Positions 52,757 to 60,967 of a DNA stretch of 64,000 nt are shown piece by piece. The first letter of the stretch is position 1. Each line of letters begins with the position of its first letter. The position numbers and the translations under genes are program-made. Source of the stretch: Bradyrhizobium canariense (GTDB taxonomy: Bacteria > Pseudomonadota > Alphaproteobacteria > Rhizobiales > Xanthobacteraceae); NCBI RefSeq assembly GCF_018130465.1, contig NZ_JAFCKJ010000015.1, forward strand, positions 124,001-188,000, read 5' to 3'. The notes under the pieces are model-generated. The model worked only from the letters and a program-made list of their open reading frames with translations, made no database searches and was not told where the DNA came from.

Positions 52757-54384
52757 GCCGCCTCCTCGCGTCGCATCCAGTCTTTAAGGATTGCTGCCGC
52801 CTGCATCTGATCGAGACGGACGATCTGCTCCAACCGCTTCTGCGGCGTTCGCTGCATCTTGCCTTCGAGGTCTTCGACCAGGTTGAGTTCGGCCTCCTCG
52901 CTGTCCGCTAATGCAAGGACTCCAGCCGCGGCCGCCTCGAGCTGGGCGGCTTCCGCCGCCTCGGTCTGCTCCTGCGCCGCGCGATGGGTCAAAATGCCGT
53001 TGACCGCGGGCCGAAGCCCGAACCACACCAGCATCGAAGCCACGGCCAGGATCGTGACCGCGTTGATGACGCTGCCGAGCTGCTTGTTGATCATCTCGAC
53101 GAAGCTGATCGGTGGCACCGGCGCCAGTTCGCGCGAGCCTTCGATGAAATCGACGGCCGTCACCTGGATCTGGTCGCCACGCGCCTTGTCCAGCCCGCCG
53201 GCCGTGGCCGCGAGCTGGCTGATCTCGGCGAGCTTGCTGTCGACGATGGCCTGGTTGCTCTTGTCGCCGAGGTCGGCAACGAGCCGCCCGCGGTTGACCA
53301 GCACGGCGATGAACAGCTTCTTCACCGAATAGCCGTCGCTCACCGTCGTCGTGGTCTTGGACGAGACCTCGAAATTGGTGACGTCCTCGCGGCGGGTCTT
53401 GTCCTCGCTGGAATTCTTGGTGCCGCCGGCGTTCACCTGCTGGTCGGGAAGGTTCTGCTGCACCGTGGTCGGCTGCGAACGGTCCGCGTTCTGCGAAGAC
53501 TCCTTCTCGCGCACGTTCCGGACCGAGCGCTCGGCGCGGCTCTCAGGATCGTAGACGGTCTCGTTGATCTGCCGCTTGTCGGTAGAAAGCTGCGGCGAGA
53601 CGCTCACCTCGAAATTGTCGAGGCCCAGATACGGCGTCAGGGCCTTGCGGATGCTCTCCTGCACCATCCCGCCGACCGTCTTCTGCAGGCTCGCCATCTT
53701 GGTTGGAGCAGCAGTGGCCTCGTCCTCTTCGGCCAGCAGCATCGAACCGTCGGCATCCAGCACCGTGACCTTGTCGCGGCTCATGCCCGGAATGGCAGCC
53801 GCGACGAGATGACGGATCGACTGCGCGGTGCGCGCCTCGATCGCGCCGTCGGTGCGCAGCACGACCGATGCCGAAGGCGGCTGCTGTGTCGCGCGGAACG
53901 ACCCCCGCACCGGCAGCACGATATGCACCCGCGCCGCCTTCACGCCCTTCATCAACTGCACCGTGCGCGCGATCTCGCCTTCCAGCGCCCGGAGCTTGGT
54001 GACTTCCTGCATGAACGAGGTCAGACCGAGCGAACCGATCTTGTCGAACAGCTCGTAGCCGGAATTGGCGCTGGTCGGCAGCCCCTTCTCGGCGAGCAGC
54101 ATCCGCGCCTGCATGGTCTGGCTCGGACGCACCGAGACCGCGTCGCCGGCTGTATTGACGTCGAAGGCGATGTTTTGCTCGCGCAGCGCGGCGCCCATGC
54201 GCGTCACGTCCTCGCGGGAAAGCCCGGTATAGAGCGTTTCGAACTCAGGCCGGCTCAGGTAGTAGGCGCCGCCGACGACGGTAACGAGAACGGCAAAGCC
54301 GATCAGGCCCAAGGCCATCAGACGCCGCGGTCCAAGTTCCAGCAGATTGTTGAGCAGCTGCTGTAGCTGCGCACGACTGAGCAT
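52753..54384 (-). CDS. fliF: flagellar MS-ring protein FliF
   Basis: The 543-residue protein is read from ATG 54384. One span near residues 22-43 (LMALGLIGFAVLVTVVGGAYYL) and one near 430-455 flank the periplasmic ring-building domains: RPEFETLYTGLSREDVTRMGAAL, LALPTSA-like text LLAEKGLPTSANSGYELFD, and LEGEIARTVQLMKGVKAARVHIVLP. The C-terminal FliG-binding tail ends RLEQIVRLDQMQAAAILKDWMRREEAA. It is the base of the motor and starts the fliF-motB-motC-fliK run. Confidence 0.93.
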   Translation of the reverse strand: MLSRAQLQQLLNNLLELGPRRLMALGLIGFAVLVTVVGGAYYLSRPEFETLYTGLSREDVTRMGAALREQNIAFDVNTAGDAVSVRPSQTMQARMLLAEKGLPTSANSGYELFDKIGSLGLTSFMQEVTKLRALEGEIARTVQLMKGVKAARVHIVLPVRGSFRATQQPPSASVVLRTDGAIEARTAQSIRHLVAAAIPGMSRDKVTVLDADGSMLLAEEDEATAAPTKMASLQKTVGGMVQESIRKALTPYLGLDNFEVSVSPQLSTDKRQINETVYDPESRAERSVRNVREKESSQNADRSQPTTVQQNLPDQQVNAGGTKNSSEDKTRREDVTNFEVSSKTTTTVSDGYSVKKLFIAVLVNRGRLVADLGDKSNQAIVDSKLAEISQLAATAGGLDKARGDQIQVTAVDFIEGSRELAPVPPISFVEMINKQLGSVINAVTILAVASMLVWFGLRPAVNGILTHRAAQEQTEAAEAAQLEAAAAGVLALADSEEAELNLVEDLEGKMQRTPQKRLEQIVRLDQMQAAAILKDWMRREEAA

Positions 54385-54643
54385 ATGACCTCGTACCAAT
54401 GCGACCGTGGACGACAGTCTGCTGCGAACCTTGTCTGAAGGTTGCGCGAGGACGCGAATGTGTCGGTTCGCAGGCGAGGCGTTGCAATTTTACAAGAATC
54501 TCGGGTGACGCAATTGGTTCAGCAGCGACGAGCGGGCGCGCGAGCGCAGGCCAGCGCGATCGGTGACGTGTTGCATGAAGTCTGGCGTCGAGAGGTCGAT
54601 TGCGGGCACGTCATGTGCCGCCACATCCGCCGTTCATGGCGGG
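54385..54643. other. promoter region of the fliF operon
   Basis: About 260 bp without a supported gene precede fliF. AACCTTgtctgAAGGTT at 54427-54443 is a perfect 6-bp dyad 43 bp upstream of the fliF start, a possible regulator site. Nothing else was recognised. Confidence 0.45.
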
Positions 54644-54669
54644 GACCGCGCTCCCGTGGGAGCACGGTC
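54644..54669 (-). terminator. hairpin after first flagellin gene
   Basis: GACCGcGCTCCCgtGGGAGCaCGGTC forms a long stem with one mismatch, 18 bp past the flagellin stop on the minus strand. No T run follows, so it may protect the mRNA end or terminate weakly. Confidence 0.5.
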
Positions 54670-54686
54670 GTTTCCAAGGCCGAGGC

Positions 54687-55601
54687 TTACTTGAACAGCG
54701 ACAGGATGCTCTGGCTGTTCTGGTTGGCGATCGAGAGCGCCTGAACGCCGAGCTGCTGCTGGGTCTGGAGGGCCTGAAGGCGGGTCGATTCGGCGTTCAT
54801 GTCGGCGTCGACGAGCTGACCGACACCGCGGTCCACCGAGTCCATCAGGGTCTTGACGAATTCCGTGTTGGTCGCGATGCGGTTCTTGACGGCACCGAGA
54901 TTGGCGGCGGCCGAGGCCACCGAGTTGATCCCGGCGGTGACCTGCGCGATGTAGCCATCGAGCGTGGTCTGGTCAGCCGCCGAATCGGTCAGCGCGGAGA
55001 TGTTGATCGTGTTGATCGACGGAGCGGACGAACCGGCCGTGTCCAGAATGCCGGTCTGCGTCGAGGTGTAGAGCGAGTAATTGGCGGTCGTCACGGTGAT
55101 GGAGCCGATGGTGGGCGTACCGCCGACACGCGAGTAGGACGACACCAGATTGAAGCTCGTCGGCGTGGTGCCGGTCGTCGTGCTCAGCCAGTTAATGCCG
55201 TTGAAGGTCGCCGAGTTGGCCTTGAGCTTCATATCCTGCTGGATCTGGGTGATGTCGGCCTGGATCTTGGTACGGTCGATACCGGCGGTCTTGGCTTCGA
55301 CCAGCAGCGCCTGGAGCTTGGTCAGGCCGGAGTCCTTGTCACCGATGACCGAGCCCAGAGCGGTATATTCGGTGTCGACGGTCGCGGCCGACAGACCGAG
55401 CGAGTCGGAGACCGCGGAGAGCGCGGCATTGTCGGAGCGCATCGAGGTCGCGATCGACCAGTAGGCGGCGTTGTCGGACGCGGTAGACACGCGCTGGCCG
55501 GTCGAGATCCGGTTCTGCGTGGTGGCAAGCTGCGAGCTGACGTTGCGGAGGGTCTGCAGCGCGGTCATTGCAGACGAGTTGGTGAGGAGACTAGAACTCA
55601 T
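54687..55601 (-). CDS. lafA1: flagellin, lateral type, copy 1
   Basis: The 304-residue filament protein starts at ATG 55601 with AAAGGGACG upstream. N-terminal D0/D1: LTNSSAMTALQTLRNVSSQLATTQNRISTGQRVSTASDNAAYWSIA; C-terminal D1/D0: ESTRLQALQTQQQLGVQALSIANQNSQSILSLFK. The middle is short, giving a flagellin of about 30 kDa, as expected for the thin lateral flagella of bradyrhizobia. By eye it differs from copy 2 at about 21 residues and one insertion. Confidence 0.93.
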   Translation of the reverse strand: MSSSLLTNSSAMTALQTLRNVSSQLATTQNRISTGQRVSTASDNAAYWSIATSMRSDNAALSAVSDSLGLSAATVDTEYTALGSVIGDKDSGLTKLQALLVEAKTAGIDRTKIQADITQIQQDMKLKANSATFNGINWLSTTTGTTPTSFNLVSSYSRVGGTPTIGSITVTTANYSLYTSTQTGILDTAGSSAPSINTINISALTDSAADQTTLDGYIAQVTAGINSVASAAANLGAVKNRIATNTEFVKTLMDSVDRGVGQLVDADMNAESTRLQALQTQQQLGVQALSIANQNSQSILSLFK

Positions 55602-55634
55602 TTTTGACGTCCCTTTGAAGCGGATTGTATTTTT

Positions 55635-55686
55635 GGGGACATACCGGACTTGCACCGGTACGGCAGGGCGGCGTCATGCCTTTGGG
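55635..55686 (-). promoter_or_regulatory. conserved structured leader upstream of lafA1
   Basis: This 52-bp block, ending 33 bases before the start codon, is nearly identical to the block upstream of lafA2, while the spacer between block and start differs. As RNA it holds the hairpin GUACCGG-7 nt-CCGGUAU, followed by GUCCCC and preceded by GGCAUGACGCC. It may bind FlbT or another factor. I recall a comparative-genomics motif called Flg-Rhizobiales upstream of flagellar genes; whether this is it was not checked. Confidence 0.65.
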
Positions 55687-55802
55687 CGGCGAAAAGCAGG
55701 CCCAACCTGTCGTAGCGGTGACGATAGCCCGCGAAGTTTGTGCGAGGCTTGTGGCTCCGTGACCGGACCGCAACAGAGTGAGCCAAATCGACGCGCAAAG
55801 CC

Positions 55803-55828
55803 GACGTGCCAAGATGACATGCCAAGAT
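55803..55828 (-). promoter_or_regulatory. tandem repeat in lafA1 promoter region
   Basis: On the minus strand ATCTTGGCATGTC is followed directly by ATCTTGGCACGTC (one difference), about 200-225 bp ahead of lafA1 and just after the lafA2 terminator. It could be a two-site activator element, for example for LafR. It does not fit sigma-54 spacing. Confidence 0.45.
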
Positions 55829-55862
55829 CATGGGGCCCGGCCAGCGCAGGCCAAAATGAAAA

Positions 55863-55890
55863 GGGCCGCGCTTCGCGAGAAGCGCGGCCC
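55863..55890 (-). terminator. rho-independent terminator of lafA2
   Basis: GGGCCGCGCTTC / GAAGCGCGGCCC is a perfect 12-bp stem with a 4-nt loop, 20 bp past the lafA2 stop. On the minus strand it is followed by TTTTCATTTT. It should end lafA2 transcripts, leaving lafA1 with its own promoter. Confidence 0.92.
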
Positions 55891-55909
55891 TCCCCAGATG
55901 GTTTGAGGC

Positions 55910-56821
55910 TTAGCGGAACAGCGACAGGATGCTCTGGCTGTTCTGGTTGGCGATCGAGAGCGCCTGAACGCCGAGCTGCTGCTGGGTCTGGAGGGCCTGG
56001 AGGCGGGTCGATTCCGCGTTCATGTCGGCGTCGACGAGCTGGCCGACACCGCGGTCCACGGAGTCCATCAGGGTCTTGACGAATTCCGTGTTGGTCGCGA
56101 GGCGGTTCTTGACGGCACCGAGATTGGCGGCGGCCGAGGCCACCGAGTTGATCCCGGCGGTGACCTGCGCGATGTAGCCATCGAGCGTGGTCTGGTCAGC
56201 CGCCGAGTCGGTCAGCGCGGAGATGCTGATCGTATTGATCGACGGAGCGGATGAACCGGCCGTGTCCAGAATGCCGGTCGCCGTGCTGGAGTAGAGCGTG
56301 TAGTTGGCGGTCGTCACGGTGATGGAGCCGATGGTGGGCGTACCGCCGACACGCGAGTAGGACGACACCAGGCTGAAGCTCGTCGGTGTGGTGCCGGTCG
56401 TCGTGCTCAGCCAGTTGATACCGTTGAAGGTCGCAGCACTGGCGGTCGCCTTCATCTGCTGCTGGATCTGGGTGACGTCCGCCTGGATCTTGGTACGATC
56501 GACACCGGCGGTCTTGGCTTCGACCAGCAGCGCCTGGAGCTTGGTCAGGCCGGAGTCCTTGTCGCCGATAACCGTGGTGAGAGCGGTGTACTGCGTGTCG
56601 ACGGTCGCAGCCGACAGACCGAGCGAGTCGGAGACCGCGGAGAGCGCGGCGTTGTCTGCGCGCATCGAGGTCGCGATCGACCAGTAGGCGGCGTTGTCGG
56701 ACGCGGTGGACACGCGCTGGCCGGTCGAGATCCGGTTCTGCGTGGTGGAGAGTTGCGAGCTGACAGACCGCAGGGTCTGGAGCGCGGTCATGGCTGTCGA
56801 GTTCGTAAGCAGGCTTGACAT
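55910..56821 (-). CDS. lafA2: flagellin, lateral type, copy 2
   Basis: The 303-residue filament protein starts at ATG 56821, with AAAGGGACA upstream. It is a near-duplicate of copy 1; substitutions cluster in the N-terminal third and the central region while the last third is almost unchanged. N- and C-terminal D0/D1 helices are complete. It has its own strong terminator and a conserved leader, so the two flagellins are probably separately transcribed under the same control. Confidence 0.93.
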   Translation of the reverse strand: MSSLLTNSTAMTALQTLRSVSSQLSTTQNRISTGQRVSTASDNAAYWSIATSMRADNAALSAVSDSLGLSAATVDTQYTALTTVIGDKDSGLTKLQALLVEAKTAGVDRTKIQADVTQIQQQMKATASAATFNGINWLSTTTGTTPTSFSLVSSYSRVGGTPTIGSITVTTANYTLYSSTATGILDTAGSSAPSINTISISALTDSAADQTTLDGYIAQVTAGINSVASAAANLGAVKNRLATNTEFVKTLMDSVDRGVGQLVDADMNAESTRLQALQTQQQLGVQALSIANQNSQSILSLFR

Positions 56822-56859
56822 TGCGAATGTCCCTTTATGTACGCGTTACATTTTCACGA

Positions 56860-56911
56860 GGGGACATACCGGGCTTTCACCGGTACGGAGGGGCGGCATC
56901 ATGCCTTTGGA
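56860..56911 (-). promoter_or_regulatory. conserved structured leader upstream of lafA2
   Basis: This block is the counterpart of the one before lafA1, with about six differences in 52 bases, ending 38 bases before the start codon. The hairpin stem GUACCGG/CCGGUAU is identical and its 7-nt loop differs at two bases (UGAAAGC versus UGCAAGU). That pattern suggests the stem is what is conserved. Confidence 0.65.
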
Positions 56912-57011
56912 CTGACGTGGGTGGGGTCCAACCCGCCGTGCCGCATTGCTAGCACGCCGAATCTTGCGCGCGGATTAAGATCGGCTTGAATTTCATTGTA
57001 AAATCAGATGG

Positions 57012-57060
57012 TTAACGTTACCTACCGCTAACCATAGGCCGGTACTTCTCGCTAACCATA
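57012..57060 (-). promoter_or_regulatory. direct repeats in lafA2 upstream region
   Basis: On the minus strand TATGGTTAGCG occurs twice with a 24-bp period (57060-57050 and 57036-57026), followed by AACGTTAACC. They lie between the fliP stop and lafA2, roughly 200-240 bp upstream of the flagellin start. The GGTTAnC cores look like repeated activator sites; LafR or a CtrA-like protein is a guess. Confidence 0.5.
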
Positions 57061-57088
57061 ACCCGCCGCCGGCTGGCGCTCGTTGCTG

Positions 57089-57829
57089 TTATGAGAACGA
57101 CCGCACCAGTCCGGAGGCGAGCAGGTTCCAGCCGTCGATCAGCACGAAGAACAGCATCTTGAACGGCAGTGCGAGGATCGTCGGCGGCATCATCATCATG
57201 CCCATCGACATGGTCAGCGTCGCCACGATCATGTCGATGACGAGGAACGGCAGGATGATGAGGAATCCGATCTCGAACGAACGCCTGAGCTCGGAAATCA
57301 TGAAGGCCGGAATGATGACGCGCATGTCGACGCGCTTGTCGTCGAACTTCCTGCGGAAGCTCTCCGCGGCGAGCGATTCGAAGGTCTGCAGATCCTTGTC
57401 GCGAACATGGGCCAGCATGAACTCGCGGAACGGATCGGTGATCTTCAGATAGGCCTCTTCCTCCGAGATCTCGTTCTTCATCAGCGGCTGAACGCCGGTT
57501 TCCCAGGCGCGGTCGAAGGTCGGCGCCATCACGTAGAACGTCATGAACAGCGCGAGGCTGATCAGCACCAGATTGGCCGGCGTGGTCTGGAGGCCGAGAC
57601 CGGCGCGCAGGAACGACAGCGCCACCGCAAATCGCGTGAAGCTCGTCACCATGATAAGCAGCCCCGGCGCCACCGACAGCACCGTGATCACCGCCATCAA
57701 CTGGATGATCCGGCCGCTGGTGGAGCCGTTGCCCGGCGGCAGCAGCGAATTGAGGTCCGGAATCTGGGCCAGTGCCACCTCGGGCAGCACGACCAGGATC
57801 AACGCAAGCAGCAGGACTCTCAGCTTCAC
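57089..57829 (-). CDS. fliP: flagellar export apparatus protein FliP
   Basis: The 246-residue membrane protein has a cleavable signal (residues 1-21, ending ALA), then LMAVITVLSVAPGLLIMVTSFTRFAVALSFLRAGLGLQTTPANLVLISLALFMTFYVMAP and GFLIILPFLVIDMIVATLTMSMGMMMMPPTILALPFKMLFFVL, the FliP signature. Its start overlaps the fliL stop (ATGA). It forms the core of the export gate. Confidence 0.95.
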   Translation of the reverse strand: MKLRVLLLALILVVLPEVALAQIPDLNSLLPPGNGSTSGRIIQLMAVITVLSVAPGLLIMVTSFTRFAVALSFLRAGLGLQTTPANLVLISLALFMTFYVMAPTFDRAWETGVQPLMKNEISEEEAYLKITDPFREFMLAHVRDKDLQTFESLAAESFRRKFDDKRVDMRVIIPAFMISELRRSFEIGFLIILPFLVIDMIVATLTMSMGMMMMPPTILALPFKMLFFVLIDGWNLLASGLVRSFS

Positions 57830-58269
57830 TGGATCACCAACGTCTCAATGATCAATTCGCGGATCTTGCCCGAGGAGCGGATATTGGCGCGCTCGGTCAG
57901 GTCGTCACGCAGATGCTGAAGCCCGCGCGATCCCTCGAACTGCGCAACCGTCGCCGACCGCAGATAGGTGACGATGTCCTCGCTGATATGGGCCGCAAGG
58001 ATGCCGGCATCCTCGTCGCTCATGCTCTCGGTCACCATGGAGGCTTCGATGCGGGCCCAGTTGTTGGCCGGCGCGCCGAGATTGGTCACGATCGGGGACA
58101 ATTTCCTGAGCCGCGCGCTGCCGGCGTAGCTCGAGGCAAGAGGCGGCGGCGTGGCGGTTTTCTTCGCATCGGCGACGCGCTCGGCGGCCGCAAACAGATG
58201 CAGGCCGGCAAGCGCGCCCGCGCCGATCGCAATCAGGGTCAGCACCACGATGGCCGCAATCAGGCGCAT
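57826..58269 (-). CDS. fliL: flagellar basal body-associated protein FliL
   Basis: The 147-residue protein has an N-terminal span (IAAIVVLTLIAIGAGALAGLHLF) and a periplasmic domain ending EDIVTYLRSATVAQFEGSRGLQHLRDDLTERANIRSSGKIRELIIETLVIQ, the FliL family C-terminus. It associates with stators and supports torque. Order flgH-fliL-fliP is the rhizobial standard. Confidence 0.9.
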   Translation of the reverse strand: MRLIAAIVVLTLIAIGAGALAGLHLFAAAERVADAKKTATPPPLASSYAGSARLRKLSPIVTNLGAPANNWARIEASMVTESMSDEDAGILAAHISEDIVTYLRSATVAQFEGSRGLQHLRDDLTERANIRSSGKIRELIIETLVIQ

Positions 58270-58311
58270 GACGTCCCCTGCCCTCGTGACGCGGCCCGAC
58301 GGTCGCTGCTC

Positions 58312-59007
58312 TCAGAATGGTGCCACGGCGTCATAGATCCGATGTCCCCATCCAGGCTGCTGCACGTCAGACAGATTTCCGCGACCGCCATAGGCGACGC
58401 GCGCCTCGGCGATCTTCTCGTATGAGATCGTGTTGGTTCGCGAGATATCGCGTGGACGCACGATGCCGCCGACGTTGAGCACGCGCATCTCCGTGTTGAC
58501 CTTGAATTCCTGCGAGCCGCTGATCATCATATTGCCGTTCGGCAACACGTCGGTGACGACGGCTGCGATCGACAGCTTGATGTCCTCGGTGCGGTCGATC
58601 TGGCCGTTGCCCTTGATCTGGGTGTTGGTGTTGAGGTTGGCGCTCGTCGAGCCCTTGTCCTGCCATCCCGCGACGTCCATCAGCCAGTCGAGCCCGAACT
58701 TGATCTGCGAATCGCGCGAGCGGTCGGTCTTGTTGTCGAGCTTGGCCTTGTCCTGCATCGAGATGATCACCGTCACGACGTCGCCGGTGCGCCGGGCACG
58801 GGGATCGCGGTAGAGATCGGTTCCGTCGTCCCAGGTCGAGCGATAGCTGACGGGCGAGCGCATGCGGGGCGTCACGGGAATCGGTTCGGCCTGCGTCCTC
58901 AAGCCGCTCCCCACCGGCGACAATCGCGGACCGGTCAGGACCTCGGCCGGATCGGTGACGCATCCGGCAAGCGATAATAGCGACAGGATGAGGATCAGTT
59001 TCTTCAT
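58312..59007 (-). CDS. flgH: flagellar L-ring protein FlgH
   Basis: The 231-residue outer-membrane lipoprotein has lipobox L13-A-G-C16 in LSLLSLAGC. Family text includes DLYRDPRARRTGDVVTVIISMQDKAKLDNKT and GEQEL-like MMISGSQEFKVNTEMRVLNVGGIVRPRDISRTNTISYEKIAEARVAYGGRG. It forms the outer-membrane bushing. The start directly follows the motE stop (TAGATG). Confidence 0.93.
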   Translation of the reverse strand: MKKLILILSLLSLAGCVTDPAEVLTGPRLSPVGSGLRTQAEPIPVTPRMRSPVSYRSTWDDGTDLYRDPRARRTGDVVTVIISMQDKAKLDNKTDRSRDSQIKFGLDWLMDVAGWQDKGSTSANLNTNTQIKGNGQIDRTEDIKLSIAAVVTDVLPNGNMMISGSQEFKVNTEMRVLNVGGIVRPRDISRTNTISYEKIAEARVAYGGRGNLSDVQQPGWGHRIYDAVAPF

Positions 59008-59769
59008 CTATTTGGTCTTTCCGTCATCCACGCGACGCATCCCGCCGAGCAGATCGGCGAGGTGCGCCGCGCGCCCCGTCTCCATCTCGTTGAAGATTGC
59101 GCTCGAGCTCCTCGGGCTGAGCTTTGCAAGCACGGCCGCAGCCGTCTCGTCCGCCATTCCGGCGATCTGGGTCGCGGCGGCGTCCGGCTTCATGCGCGAG
59201 TAGATCTCGACGACGCTCGCTTCGGCCTTCTTCAGGAAGTCGTCGCGCAACGCCATCCACTTCTCGTATTCGGCGCGCTTGGCCTCGACCTCGGCGATCC
59301 GCTCGCGGAGCTGATTCTCGGCCTTCTCCAGCTCCTTGAGCTGCCAGGCCAGCCTTGCATCGACGGCGGGGTCGGCGACATTGCTGCAGAACAGGGCGAC
59401 TTCGTTGTCCGCGGTTGCAGCGGCCTGGGGCGGCACCGGCTTCGGCGGCGCCGTGACGCTGCCGGGCCTGGCCGGTCGCACGGGCGCGGCTGCGGGTGGC
59501 GGCGCGGGCTTCTCGGAAGCTGGCACGGCACCCGTGGTCGCGGGTCCTGAATCTTCGGCTGCCCACGCCGTCGCCCGCATCGACGCATTGTCGCTCGGGA
59601 TCGACGTGATCGGCTTCTGCGGTCCAGGCGCGCGGGCGCGCGCGAAGGACAGCAGGTTGAGCGGCCTCGACGGCTTGGCCTCATCCAGCGCCAGCGCGGG
59701 CGAGGCGCTCGCGAGCGCGGAGGCCGCGACCAGGAGGAGGAGTTTGGCTTTATGATCCAGCTTCAACAT
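59008..59769 (-). CDS. motE: flagellar motor periplasmic protein MotE
   Basis: The 253-residue protein is read from ATG 59769; an ATG twelve codons upstream is the alternative. A signal peptide (LLLLVAASALASASPALA) precedes a Pro/Ala-rich linker, a coiled coil at about 145-190 (QLKELEKAENQLRERIAEVEAKRAEYEKW) and a MgtE-N-like domain (VEIYSRMKPDAAATQIAGMADETAAAVLAKL). In Sinorhizobium MotE is a chaperone for MotC. The flgI-motE-flgH order is conserved. Confidence 0.87.
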   Translation of the reverse strand: MLKLDHKAKLLLLVAASALASASPALALDEAKPSRPLNLLSFARARAPGPQKPITSIPSDNASMRATAWAAEDSGPATTGAVPASEKPAPPPAAAPVRPARPGSVTAPPKPVPPQAAATADNEVALFCSNVADPAVDARLAWQLKELEKAENQLRERIAEVEAKRAEYEKWMALRDDFLKKAEASVVEIYSRMKPDAAATQIAGMADETAAAVLAKLSPRSSSAIFNEMETGRAAHLADLLGGMRRVDDGKTK

Positions 59770-59836
59770 CGGCCCGCGTGCGATTCTCGGTCGAGACCAG
59801 AGCATTGAGCGACCAAGCTTGCACGACGCTTACGCA

Positions 59837-60967
59837 TCATTGCACGATGACATCCGCCTGAAGGGCGCCGGCCGTCTTGATCGCCTGCAGGATCGCGATG
59901 ATGCCTGATGGTTTCAGGCCGATCTGGTTCAGCCCGCGCACCAGGCGCTGGAGATCGACGCCGCTCAGGATCGCCACCTGCGATCCGGCCTCGTTGGCCT
60001 CGACCACGGTCTGGGGCACGACCACCGTCTGCCCTTGCGAGAACGGCGCCGGCTGCGACACCACGGGAAGCTCGGTGACGCGGACCGTCAGATTGCCGTG
60101 CGTCACGGCAACAGTCGATATCCGTACGTCGCGTCCGATCACCACCGTGCCGGTACGCTCGTTGATCACCACTCGCGCCGGCGTGTCCGGCTCGACGGTC
60201 AGCTCGCCGATTTCGGCAAGGAAGCGGACCGGGCCGATGTGGCGCGGCTTCGACAGCACGATCGTGCGGTAGTCGCGCTCGAAAGCGATCTGCGCGCGGT
60301 AGCGGCCACCCGCGTAGCGGTTGATGGCGTCGAGGATTCGCGTTGCGGTGACGAAGTCGGGGTTCTTAAGCTCCAGCACCAGGTACTCCATTTCATGGAG
60401 ACTACCCTGCACCTCGCGCTCGACCAGCGCGCCGTTCGGGATGCGGCCCGCGGTCGGCGTGCCCTGGCTGACGTTCTGGGCCTGGCCTCCGACGCTGTAG
60501 CCGGCGACCGTGACCGCGCCTTGCGCCACTGCATAGACCGCACCGTCCGCCGCGCGCAGCGACGTCATCACCAGGGTGCCGCCGAGCAGCGAGGTCGCAT
60601 CGCCGAGCGACGACACGGTCACGTCCATGCGCTCGCCCGCACCGATCGAAGGCTGCAGGTCCGCGGTCACCATCACGGCCGCGACGTTGCGCGTGCGCAG
60701 CGTCGTCGGACGCGGGGGATTGTTGGTGCTCGTGGTCTCGTTTCTGACATTGATGCCCATGTTCTCAAGCATCGACTGCAGGGACTGCTCCGTGAACGGC
60801 GCATTGCGGAGCGTGTCGCCGGTGCCGTTCAGGCCGATGACGAGGCCGTAGCCGACGATCTGGTTTTCGCGCAATCCCTTGATGTCCGCGATGTCCTTGA
60901 TGCGGACGGCGGCCTGGGCGCTGGCGGCGCAAACGAGCAGGACGAGCGCAAGCAGGACTCTGGTCAT
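59837..60967 (-). CDS. flgI: flagellar P-ring protein FlgI
   Basis: The 376-residue periplasmic protein has a signal ending AQA at residue 18 or so, then VRIKDIADIKGLRENQIVGYGLVIGLNGTGDTL, the FlgI hallmark, and C-terminal LVRGLNQIGLKPSGIIAILQAIKTAGALQADVIVQ. It forms the ring in the peptidoglycan. Its ATG overlaps the flgA stop (ATGA). Confidence 0.95.
   Translation of the reverse strand: MTRVLLALVLLVCAASAQAAVRIKDIADIKGLRENQIVGYGLVIGLNGTGDTLRNAPFTEQSLQSMLENMGINVRNETTSTNNPPRPTTLRTRNVAAVMVTADLQPSIGAGERMDVTVSSLGDATSLLGGTLVMTSLRAADGAVYAVAQGAVTVAGYSVGGQAQNVSQGTPTAGRIPNGALVEREVQGSLHEMEYLVLELKNPDFVTATRILDAINRYAGGRYRAQIAFERDYRTIVLSKPRHIGPVRFLAEIGELTVEPDTPARVVINERTGTVVIGRDVRISTVAVTHGNLTVRVTELPVVSQPAPFSQGQTVVVPQTVVEANEAGSQVAILSGVDLQRLVRGLNQIGLKPSGIIAILQAIKTAGALQADVIVQ

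Noticed and set aside
54644-54669. Strong intrinsic terminator for lafA1
   Set aside because: The stem is good but no U tract follows on the minus strand, so it is listed only at moderate confidence.
55635-55686. Known c-di-GMP or cobalamin riboswitch in the flagellin leader
   Set aside because: The conserved cores of those riboswitches (GEMM tetraloop-receptor arrangement, B12 box) are not present; only a short stem-loop with flanking G/C blocks is seen.
55798-55828. Sigma-54 promoter at TTGGCACG upstream of lafA1
   Set aside because: The spacing between GG and the following GC is 12 rather than 10 bases, so the -24/-12 rule is not met.
57012-57060. Start of a CRISPR array or iteron origin
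   Set aside because: Only two 11-bp repeats are present, with no further units, no cas or rep genes, and a flagellin promoter location.
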